The notes: generated from the sequence alone by a model not told the origin. Counted from the stretch's first letter, positions 1 to 5,288 are shown. The stretch: 5,288 nt of DNA from an uncultured Clostridia bacterium (GCA_945834965.1 CAMAHZ010000094.1:1-5288), one strand, 5' to 3'. Translations and numbers: made by a program.

Positions 1-824
1 GCGCCCGTGCATAAGTCGTACATATTGATAATGACTTCCTTTGCGCCTGCCGCCTTTACCATCTCCGCAAGCTGTTCGGCTTCTTCCAAGCAGTCTGCGT
101 GTGTGATTGCAACGTGCTGATTTTCGGGGTCGATAACCCTTTCTTTAAACATCTCAAGCAGTTTGCTAAGCGCCTTTCTGCGCCCGCGCTCGTTGCAGAA
201 AACTTCAAGCTCGCCCTTGTCGCTGCCCCATATAACGGGGTTAATCTTAAGTATCGTACCTACGATTGCCTTTGCCGCATTTACCCTGCCGCTGCGCTTT
301 AAGTACTTAAGGCTGGATACGGTTACAAAGCTGTTCATATTTGCTACGTTGTCGCACAGCCACTTATATACGCTGTCAATATCTTCGCCTGCGTCTCTCT
401 TCTCTGCGGCGTAAACAGCCATAAGCCCTTCGCCTAAAGACGCGTTAAAGCTGTCAACGACTAAAAGCTTTCTTTCGGGGAAAAGCTCTTTAAGCCTTGC
501 CTTTGCCGCAAGCGCTTGGTTGTAAGTGCCGCTTAGCTTGGTGGTTATAACGATTAAAATTACGTCCTTGCCTGCCTGCATAACGGGGGTTACGGCGTCG
601 ATAAACTTATCTGCGTTGATAAGCGTCGTCTTGGTCTCTGCACCTTCTCTCATTGCGGCGTAAAATTTCTGCGCAATCGAATCGGAAGGTACGCCTTGCT
701 GATAGCATTCCATCTCTTCGCCGTTAATCGAGCAGGTATAGGGCACGACGCCGATATGATGCTTTGCAATCAACTCGTCGGTAAGGTTTGCCGCTGAATC
801 AACGAATATTTCAAAATTTTCCAT
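1..824 (-). CDS. DegV family fatty-acid-binding protein (C-terminus cut by window edge)
   Basis: DegV proteins bind a fatty acid in a cleft between two domains; in Bacillota the FakB members present it to the kinase FakA for phosphorylation, feeding exogenous fatty acids into phospholipid synthesis in the cytoplasm. I translated the minus strand: 274 residues are visible without a stop. Family signatures are clear: VDSAANL at 8-14 (usual DSxADL), KLSGTYNQA near 96-104 with the conserved SGT, VVDSFNASLGEG at 131-142, and VSSLKYLKRSGRV at 179-191 (usual YLKRGGRI). DegV proteins are typically about 280-290 residues, so probably only some 10-20 C-terminal residues are missing. The ATG at 824-822 is preceded by AAGGGG at 833-838 with 8 nt spacing. 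It is transcribed divergently from the XRE gene, from its own promoter. No fakA is visible, so which lipid it carries cannot be told. Family assignment is firm; a FakB role is inference. Confidence 0.93.
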   Translation of the reverse strand, partial: MENFEIFVDSAANLTDELIAKHHIGVVPYTCSINGEEMECYQQGVPSDSIAQKFYAAMREGAETKTTLINADKFIDAVTPVMQAGKDVILIVITTKLSGTYNQALAAKARLKELFPERKLLVVDSFNASLGEGLMAVYAAEKRDAGEDIDSVYKWLCDNVANMNSFVTVSSLKYLKRSGRVNAAKAIVGTILKINPVIWGSDKGELEVFCNERGRRKALSKLLEMFKERVIDPENQHVAITHADCLEEAEQLAEMVKAAGAKEVIINMYDLCTG

Positions 825-852
825 AGGTAACACCCCTTGAGTAAAGTGATTT

Positions 853-886
853 AGTCTAATTATTCGATTAATAATAATTATAGACT
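853..886. repeat. AT-rich inverted repeat over the degV -10 and start region
   Basis: AGTCTAATTATT (853-864) and AATAATTATAGACT (873-886) are inverted copies, perfect except for a 2-nt insertion in the right arm, separated by 8 nt. The right arm covers the -10 hexamer (877-882) and the predicted start lies in the spacer, which is a usual place for a repressor operator. It is AT-rich, so chance symmetry is possible, and I do not recognise it as the site of a named regulator. Confidence 0.4.
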
Positions 887-905
887 GTGTTTAAATAATT
901 TACAA
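877..905 (-). promoter_or_regulatory. Promoter of the degV-family gene
   Basis: Read on the minus strand there is TTGTAA (900-905) as -35, a 17-bp spacer, and a perfect TATAAT (877-882) as -10. The predicted start near 870 gives a leader of about 46 nt ending with the AAGGGG ribosome binding site at 833-838. This is a normal leadered sigma-A-type arrangement, unlike the two plus-strand lead genes in the window. Confidence 0.7.
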
Positions 906-926
906 CCCAAAACTATATTCATTTAA

Positions 927-1005
927 TCTACTATTAAAAAAATCGGTAGAATTTTAGTAAAAGCTACTCTACCGTTAGAATAGGGCACTCTACTGACGGT
1001 AGAGT
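927..1005. promoter_or_regulatory. Array of five TCTAC/GTAGA half-sites, putative operator
   Basis: Five copies of one pentamer lie within 77 bp: TCTAC at 927, 968 and 989, and the reverse complement GTAGA at 946 and 999. Several are extended: ACTCTACCGT (966-975) is an exact 10-bp inverted copy of ACGGTAGAGT (996-1005), and CGGTAGA (944-950) is an exact inverted copy of TCTACCG (968-974). Same-orientation copies are 41, 21 and 53 bp apart, close to 4, 2 and 5 helical turns, so they would face the same side of the helix. The array ends 13 bp before the -35 of the XRE gene promoter. The binding protein is unknown; the adjacent XRE protein or a distant MerR-type activator are candidates. Confidence 0.5.
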
Positions 1006-1017
1006 TTGTAAAATTGC

Positions 1018-1046
1018 TTGCATTTTTACTTTAAATATGCTAAAAT
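1018..1046 (+). promoter_or_regulatory. Promoter of the XRE regulator gene, extended -10
   Basis: TTGCAT (1018-1023), a 17-bp spacer and TAAAAT (1041-1046) form a good sigma-A-type promoter, with a TG at 1038-1039 one base before the -10 making it an extended -10. Transcription would begin about 7 nt after the -10, at around 1052-1053, which is the A of the ATG start codon. The transcript would therefore have essentially no leader. Confidence 0.65.
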
Positions 1047-1052
1047 TTGACT

Positions 1053-1685
1053 ATGAACGAAGAAATCGTACAGTCGGAAGACTTAAAAGAAGTCATTGCG
1101 GCAAATCTCGTGCATCTAAGGCAGGAAGCAGGTTTAACCCAGCTTCAGCTTGCGGAACTGCTTAACTATTCGGATAAGGCGGTTTCAAAGTGGGAAAGGG
1201 GCGAATCCGTTCCCGACTTAAGGGTGCTTATTAAGCTTGCGGACTTATATCATATTTCACTTGATGATATCGTCCGAACAAAGCCCGAAAAGCGTTTAAT
1301 GCCCAGGCTAAACTTACAAAAAAAGCACGTGTTAATTACCCTGCTTTCGGTGGGGTTAGTCGGCGTAATCGCAACCGCGGTGTTTATGATTTTCTTCTAC
1401 ATCACGCCGCTTAGAAACTACGCCTATCTTTCCTACGTGTGCGCACCGCTCGTTGCGTCGGTGGTGTTCACGGTGTTTTCGGCGTTGTGGTACAGAAGGC
1501 TGACGCTCGCAATTGCCGCGTCGCTCGTGCTGTGGTCGATAATTTTAATAATTCACGTCTTTTTAAGGCTGTTCACGTCCATTCCCGTCTGGCCGTTCTA
1601 TCTGGTTGCGGGCGGTATGCAAATTCTTATTGCAGGTTGGTTCGTTCTGCGCAAGCTTTACAAGCCCGATAAAAAAGCGCAATAA
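1053..1685 (+). CDS. XRE-family transcriptional regulator with C-terminal membrane domain
   Basis: The 210-residue product has an N-terminal Cro/C1-type helix-turn-helix (about residues 15-74): TQLQLAELLN at 29-38 as the first helix of the motif, and SDKAVSKWERG at 40-50 as the recognition helix, including the family hallmark VSKWERG. A short basic linker (75-92) leads into four hydrophobic stretches at about 93-117, 123-147, 150-174 and 177-199, so it is predicted to be a membrane-anchored DNA-binding protein. This architecture is common in Bacillota; targets and signals are usually unknown and I infer none here beyond possible autoregulation. I chose the ATG at 1053; an in-frame TTG at 1047 lies directly after the -10 and would not be transcribed. 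No Shine-Dalgarno is present upstream. The gene forms a single-gene unit closed by the terminator at 1704-1731. Upstream lies the half-site array 927-1005. Family confidence is high, function low. Confidence 0.92.
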   Translation: MNEEIVQSEDLKEVIAANLVHLRQEAGLTQLQLAELLNYSDKAVSKWERGESVPDLRVLIKLADLYHISLDDIVRTKPEKRLMPRLNLQKKHVLITLLSVGLVGVIATAVFMIFFYITPLRNYAYLSYVCAPLVASVVFTVFSALWYRRLTLAIAASLVLWSIILIIHVFLRLFTSIPVWPFYLVAGGMQILIAGWFVLRKLYKPDKKAQ

Positions 1686-1703
1686 TTCACCGAAAAATGA
1701 TTC

Positions 1704-1731
1704 AAACCCCACTATAGTGGGGTTTTATTTT
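1704..1731 (+). terminator. Intrinsic terminator after the XRE gene
   Basis: A perfect 22-nt palindrome (1704-1725) forms a 9-bp stem AAACCCCAC/GTGGGGTTT with a TATA loop, followed by a T-rich run (1723-1731, TTTTATTTT). It starts 18 nt after the TAA of the XRE gene and ends 9 nt before the thrE -35, so it separates the two transcription units. Confidence 0.88.
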
Positions 1732-1740
1732 GCAAATTCA

Positions 1741-1768
1741 TTGACATAAAAATTTTTTATTGTATAAT
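1741..1768 (+). promoter_or_regulatory. Near-consensus promoter of thrE-gltX unit
   Basis: A perfect TTGACA (1741-1746), a 16-bp A/T-rich spacer and a perfect TATAAT (1763-1768). The predicted start at about 1775-1776 lies only 2-3 nt before the thrE ATG at 1778, so the mRNA would be leaderless or nearly so. This would be one of the strongest promoters in the window and appears to drive gltX as well, because no terminator follows before it. Confidence 0.8.
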
Positions 1769-1777
1769 TAATCTGGT

Positions 1778-3262
1778 ATGGAAAACGAAGAGAGAGTTAT
1801 TCAAAATCACATAGATAATTCCGAGAGTGAGAGAACCTATTTCGACAAGGTGCTTGCCGTGGCGATTGAAGTCGGCTGCGGTCTGCTCTCGTGCGGCTGT
1901 CCCGTCGGCAGGGTAGAGCTTGCGGTTGAGTATATCTGCAACGCATACGGTGCGGCGGCAGTCAGCGTTTCAACCTTTCCGTCAATGATAATTGCAGGGG
2001 TAAGGATTGCGGACGGAAGTCAGGTTTCACAACTTAAAAGGGTGTATTCCATATCCAACAACTTCGCAAAGATGGAAGCGTATAACCAGCTTTCTCGCGA
2101 TATCTGCGCTAAAAAATACCCCGTAGACCAAGCGGCGGAACTCGTTTCCGCTTTAAGGACGAGCCATAACCCGAGTAAGCTTATAACCGCACTTTCCGCA
2201 GGAATAGGCGCGGCGGCGTTCACCGTCTTTTACGGCGGCTCGCTTATCGACGCAATCCCGGGCGGACTCGTCGGCGGACTTATGGCGTATTTAAGCTGTA
2301 TCTTTGCAAGGCTTGCGTTCAACAGCTACGCCCGTACGTTTATGCTCTCGCTAATAGGCGGCGTGCTTTCAACCTTTTTGTGTTGGCTGATTACGCTTAC
2401 GGGTTTAACCTGCCATTTATCGACGGTTATGATGGGTACGATAATGATAGTAATCCCGGGGCTTTTGCTATGTAACGCCATTCGAGATTTGTTTTCAGGC
2501 GATACCTATTCGGGTACTTCCGAGCTATTGAACGCAATAATTACTACGCTTGCGATAGTGGCGGGCTACGGTATTTCAATGTTTATATCGTCCACCTTTA
2601 TGGCGGACGTGCCTATCGATAAAAGGGTGGGGCTTGAAGATTATCTTTACAGAATAATCTCCTGCTTTATCGGCACTACTGCGTTCACCGTCTTTTTCGG
2701 CGGCTCGTTTAAAAGGCTTATTCCGTCGGCAATAGACGCAATGGTCACCTTTGCCGTCTACCTTGTAATGGAAGCTTTCGTCGGCGAAATTCTCTTGGAT
2801 ATGCTCGTTGCAACCGCCGTTGCCGCAATACTTTCCGAAGTGTTTGCCCGTACGATAAAAGCGCCTGCAATAATCTTCTTCGTGCCGGGCGTAATAATCT
2901 TCGTGCCCGGGCGTACGCTGTATCTAACCGTAAACGCACTAATCTCAGGCGAGTGGGGCGCGGCAATGTCAAGCGGCGGAGAAATGGGCAAAACGCTTTT
3001 GGGCATAGTTATAGGCTTAATCGTAATAACCATTCTCTTCAACTTAATTTCCCCGACCTTCCACAGCAAGTATCTGCGTAAAAGAGTGGGTAAGGAAAAG
3101 AGAATTCTAACCCAAAAGGAAGTCCTTCAAGCTAAAGAAAATCTCGCCAAAAAGGCTATGCAATCGCAGGAAAGCCTGACCAAACCAAATTGCGATAGCA
3201 ACCAAGTTGAAAATAATACTCAAACAGAAAGTACACAAATAAACGAAAATAAAGGTGAATAA
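1778..3262 (+). CDS. thrE: Threonine/serine exporter, ThrE family, two-domain form
   Basis: ThrE proteins are proton-motive-force-driven inner membrane exporters of threonine and serine. This 494-residue protein has both parts in one chain, as in the Corynebacterium ThrE, whereas many bacteria split them into two genes. Residues about 20-130 form the soluble N-terminal part (PF06738 type) with GCPVGRVELAVEYIC at 40-54, TFPSM at 66-70 and the QLKRVYSISNN segment at 85-95. About ten hydrophobic segments follow at roughly 134-153, 157-178, 187-207, 213-234, 251-273, 290-308, 314-333, 338-357, 362-378 and 405-425; the last five match the C-terminal ThrE_2-type domain. AFTVFYGGS (147-155) recurs as AFTVFFGGS (302-310), a sign of internal duplication. 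The tail (about 430-494) is charged and rich in K, E, Q and N. The ATG at 1778 is the first possible start after a stop at 1769 and has no Shine-Dalgarno. It leads the operon with gltX. Family is firm; substrate is by homology. Confidence 0.9.
   Translation: MENEERVIQNHIDNSESERTYFDKVLAVAIEVGCGLLSCGCPVGRVELAVEYICNAYGAAAVSVSTFPSMIIAGVRIADGSQVSQLKRVYSISNNFAKMEAYNQLSRDICAKKYPVDQAAELVSALRTSHNPSKLITALSAGIGAAAFTVFYGGSLIDAIPGGLVGGLMAYLSCIFARLAFNSYARTFMLSLIGGVLSTFLCWLITLTGLTCHLSTVMMGTIMIVIPGLLLCNAIRDLFSGDTYSGTSELLNAIITTLAIVAGYGISMFISSTFMADVPIDKRVGLEDYLYRIISCFIGTTAFTVFFGGSFKRLIPSAIDAMVTFAVYLVMEAFVGEILLDMLVATAVAAILSEVFARTIKAPAIIFFVPGVIIFVPGRTLYLTVNALISGEWGAAMSSGGEMGKTLLGIVIGLIVITILFNLISPTFHSKYLRKRVGKEKRILTQKEVLQAKENLAKKAMQSQESLTKPNCDSNQVENNTQTESTQINENKGE
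3252..3258 (+). promoter_or_regulatory. Ribosome binding site fixing the gltX start
   Basis: AAGGTGA sits 5 nt before the ATG at 3264 and lies inside the last codons of thrE. The in-frame GTG at 3255 is part of this site, so it cannot be the start; ATG 3264 is chosen. The position suggests translational coupling with thrE. Confidence 0.8.
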
Positions 3263-3263
3263 A

Positions 3264-4910
3264 ATGGATTTAAAAAAATTAGCGTCGACCTTAATACCCG
3301 ATAACGACTTGTTGCCCTTGGAAGAGTACGAAAAAATGTACCCCGAAAGGCAACTAAATAAGGGTGCTGAAGTAACCCGTCTCGCCCCTTCGCCTACGGG
3401 TTTTATACATCTTGGCAATCTCTATTCCGCACTTGCGGACGAACGTATCGCCCACACCACGGACGGCATTTTCTATCTGCGTATAGAAGATACCGACTTA
3501 AAGAGAAAGGTGGACGGCGCAGTTGAATCGGTTATCCGTTCGTTAAACTATTTCGGCTTGAACTTCGACGAAGGTGCTGAAATAGATTCGCCTTTAAACA
3601 ATTACGGTCCTTACTATCAGCGTCAGCGTGCGTCTATCTACCGCGCGTACGTCAAGGACTTAATCGAAAGGGGACTTGCATACCCTTGTTTCTGTACGGA
3701 AGACGAGCTAAACGCCGTCCGTGCCGAGCAGACCGAGCGCAAGGAGATTACGGGCTACTACGGTAAATACGCAAAGTGCCGCAACCTTTCCGAGCAGGAA
3801 ATTTACGACAATCTTGCACAGGGCAAACCCTTCGTAATAAGGTTAAAATCGCAGGGCAGTACGGAAAACAAGATTACCTTTAAAGACAGAATCAAGGGCG
3901 ATATAACCGTCACCGAAAACGACCAGGACGTGGTAATTTTAAAGTCGGACGGCATTCCCACCTATCACTTTGCACACGCAATCGACGACCACTTTATGCA
4001 CACCACTTTGGTCATAAGGGGCGAAGAGTGGCTTTCAAGCCTGCCCATTCATTTAGAGCTGTTTAAAGTGCTTGGCTTTAAACTGCCTTCCTACGGGCAT
4101 ACCTGCAGTTTAATGAAAGTGGATAACGGCGTTAAAAGAAAGCTTTCAAAGAGAAAAGACCCCGAACTATCCCTTGATTATTACAGGCAGGCAGGCTATT
4201 ACCCCAAGGCTGTAGTCAAGTATCTTATGACCATTTTAAATTCCAACTTCGAAGAGTGGGAACGCAAGAACCCCACCGCCGATTACAGGGATTTCAAATT
4301 CTCAATCGACAAGATGGGTAAAAGCGGTGCGCTGTTCGATATAGATAAGCTCAACGACGTATCCAAGGCAGAGCTTGCAACCCTTTCCGAAGACGAGACC
4401 TACGCCTTTTTAAAGGGCTGGGTGGACGAGTTCGGCACCGAGCAGGATAAGGCGCACTTTGCGGACGCGGATTATATCAAGAAGATTATTATTCTCATAT
4501 GCGGCATAGGCGGCAAAAAGCGCCGTAAGGATATCGTGCGTGCAGAGACGGGCGTAAGGCTCTTCGACTATTTCTTCGACGATGTTTTCAATCCCGAATA
4601 CGCCTTCCGCTTTGAAAAAGGCGACGTGACCGCCGTACTTTCTAAGTTTGCGGCTGTCTACGACGAGAACGACGACAACAACGCGTGGTTTGCAAAGGTC
4701 AAGGCGGTCGCCGCAGAAGTCGGCTTTGCCGCCGAGATGAGCGAGTACAAGCAAAACCCCGAAGCGTTCAAGGGCAGCGTTGCCGACGTTGCGGAAATAC
4801 TGCGTATAGCAGTTACGGGTATGCCTAATTCCCCCGACCTTTGCACGGTAATGCGCATACTCGGAAAAGACCGCACTCTCGCACGCTTAAACGCTGCAAT
4901 TCAAGCTTAA
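3264..4910 (+). CDS. gltX: Glutamyl-tRNA synthetase (glutamate--tRNA ligase), long Clostridia-type form
   Basis: This cytoplasmic class I synthetase activates glutamate with ATP and loads it onto tRNA. The product is 548 residues, against about 465-490 for typical bacterial GluRS. An N-terminal extension of about 36 residues precedes VTRLAPSPTGFIHLGN (37-52), which holds the HIGH-type signature (HLGN, 49-52). Next come YLRIEDTDLKR (71-81), a CFC...C cysteine set (C142, C144, C172) where GluRS has a zinc-binding site, KSDGIPTYHFAHAIDDH (227-243), RGEEWLSSLPIH (252-263) and the KMSKS-type loop KLSKRKDPE (293-301). The rest is a long mostly helical region with SGALFDIDKLNDVSK (354-368), corresponding to the tRNA-stem and anticodon-binding part. 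From memory, this longer form is usual in gut Clostridia. Whether it also charges tRNA-Gln, to be fixed by GatCAB amidotransferase, cannot be read from the sequence. It lies 1 nt after the thrE stop and shares its transcript. No T-box leader is present. Confidence 0.95.
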   Translation: MDLKKLASTLIPDNDLLPLEEYEKMYPERQLNKGAEVTRLAPSPTGFIHLGNLYSALADERIAHTTDGIFYLRIEDTDLKRKVDGAVESVIRSLNYFGLNFDEGAEIDSPLNNYGPYYQRQRASIYRAYVKDLIERGLAYPCFCTEDELNAVRAEQTERKEITGYYGKYAKCRNLSEQEIYDNLAQGKPFVIRLKSQGSTENKITFKDRIKGDITVTENDQDVVILKSDGIPTYHFAHAIDDHFMHTTLVIRGEEWLSSLPIHLELFKVLGFKLPSYGHTCSLMKVDNGVKRKLSKRKDPELSLDYYRQAGYYPKAVVKYLMTILNSNFEEWERKNPTADYRDFKFSIDKMGKSGALFDIDKLNDVSKAELATLSEDETYAFLKGWVDEFGTEQDKAHFADADYIKKIIILICGIGGKKRRKDIVRAETGVRLFDYFFDDVFNPEYAFRFEKGDVTAVLSKFAAVYDENDDNNAWFAKVKAVAAEVGFAAEMSEYKQNPEAFKGSVADVAEILRIAVTGMPNSPDLCTVMRILGKDRTLARLNAAIQA

Positions 4911-4935
4911 ACGCAAACGATACGAAGGTTAATTT

Positions 4936-5288
4936 ATGACGACTTTATTAACACTGTGTTTCCTATTTTTTGTGGGCAGCTGCATCGGATGGTGTATCGA
5001 AGTGGTTTTCCGCCGCATATTTACCGCAAAAAAATGGATTAACCCAGGCTTTTTAACGGGACCTTATCTGCCCTTATACGGCTTTGGCGTAGTTGGTATG
5101 TACCTTATATGCCTTATCCCCATAGACGTTGGAAATTTTTGGCTTAACGCATTAATTACGATTGCCATAACGGGCGTTTCGATGACGGTTATCGAGTACC
5201 TTGCAGGGCTTATCTTTATAAAGGGTATGAGAGTAAAGCTGTGGGACTATTCCAACCGTTGGGGCAATATACAGGGCATAATCTGCCC
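4936..5288 (+). CDS. Putative ABC transporter permease, ABC_trans_CmpB family (3' end cut by window edge)
   Basis: An open frame from ATG 4936 runs to the window end (117 full residues, no stop). GAAGG at 4924-4928, 7 nt before the ATG, is a suitable ribosome binding site. The protein starts with a hydrophobic segment (about 4-25), has a second at about 44-63 and a third at about 69-95. Signature pieces match the PF06541 (ABC_trans_CmpB) family as I recall it: GWCIEVVFR at 18-26, NPGFLTGPYLPLYGFG at 36-51, EYLAG at 87-91, LWDYS at 102-106 and N-QG-IC at 111-117. The family is an integral membrane protein of unproven function that carries the ABC transporter label by annotation; no ATPase gene is seen here. 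It starts 25 nt after gltX with no terminator between, so it is probably the third gene of the thrE-gltX unit. The gene is real with high confidence; its role is unknown. Confidence 0.85.
   Translation, partial: MTTLLTLCFLFFVGSCIGWCIEVVFRRIFTAKKWINPGFLTGPYLPLYGFGVVGMYLICLIPIDVGNFWLNALITIAITGVSMTVIEYLAGLIFIKGMRVKLWDYSNRWGNIQGIIC

Noticed and set aside
99..414. Plus-strand open frames of 67 and 83 codons opposite the degV-family gene.
   Set aside because: They lie wholly antisense to a clearly conserved coding sequence, lack ribosome binding sites, and their products look like no protein family.
966..1005. The 10-bp inverted repeat as an RNA hairpin or terminator.
   Set aside because: The loop would be 20 nt, there is no T-run after it, and it lies upstream of both promoters' transcripts, so a DNA operator is a better reading.
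1047..1052. TTG at 1047 as an upstream start for the XRE protein (2 residues longer).
   Set aside because: It directly abuts the -10 hexamer (1041-1046), so it would lie upstream of the transcription start, and ATG 1053 is the better codon. A start there would need a different promoter.
1686..1777. T-box or other riboswitch ahead of the thrE-gltX unit.
   Set aside because: The promoter lies so close to the ATG that there is no leader to hold one; the only hairpin is the terminator of the preceding gene.
3190..3219. Possible internal promoter for gltX near the end of thrE (TTGCGA, 18 bp, TAATAC).
   Set aside because: The -10 matches the consensus at only about half its positions, and A/T-rich coding tails produce such matches easily.
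3255..3263. GTG at 3255 as the gltX start.
   Set aside because: The GTG is part of the Shine-Dalgarno AAGGTGA (3252-3258) that is well placed for ATG 3264.
4410..4876. Minus-strand open frames of 114 and 72 codons opposite gltX (also others opposite thrE at 2020-2223 and 2745-3069).
   Set aside because: They are shadows of the well-supported plus-strand genes, with no promoter or ribosome binding site and no recognisable protein features.

Overview
The window looks like a chromosomal stretch from a low-to-mid GC Clostridia-type member of the Bacillota. This rests on the gene families present (DegV lipid-binding protein, XRE regulator with a membrane tail, a long Clostridia-type glutamyl-tRNA synthetase, an ABC_trans_CmpB-family membrane protein), on sigma-A-like promoters (TTGACA/TATAAT), and on all three complete genes ending in TAA. 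A gut-type uncultivated clostridial lineage is my guess; no rRNA or other phylogenetic marker is present to settle it. Nothing points to a phage, plasmid, insertion sequence, CRISPR array or tRNA.

Layout: (1) 1-824, minus strand, a DegV-family protein running off the left edge and lacking only its C-terminus, with its own promoter and a good ribosome binding site. (2) 825-1052, a divergent intergenic region with the degV promoter, an AT-rich dyad over its -10/start region, and a cluster of five TCTAC/GTAGA half-sites at near-integral helical spacing just upstream of the next promoter. (3) 1053-1685, plus strand, a 210-residue XRE-type DNA-binding protein with about four membrane segments, followed by a strong intrinsic terminator (1704-1731). 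(4) 1741-5288, plus strand, a new transcription unit from a near-consensus promoter: a full-length two-domain threonine/serine exporter (ThrE family), glutamyl-tRNA synthetase (1-nt gap, Shine-Dalgarno inside the end of thrE), and the first 117 residues of an ABC_trans_CmpB-family membrane protein. No terminator is visible between these three.

The most notable observations are regulatory. Both plus-strand lead genes (the XRE gene and thrE) have a good promoter whose predicted start point falls at, or within about 3 nt of, the ATG, and neither has a Shine-Dalgarno sequence; both therefore look leaderless, while degV, gltX and the last gene have normal ribosome binding sites. The phased half-site array upstream of the XRE gene is a likely operator; one dyad within it has the geometry of a MerR-family promoter, although no MerR gene is in the window. 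Within ThrE, the two halves carry a 27-nt segment matching at 26 positions, marking an internal duplication.

Overall the gene content is conventional. I do not see a convincing novel multi-gene system; the findings are mainly about gene expression signals and internal protein structure.
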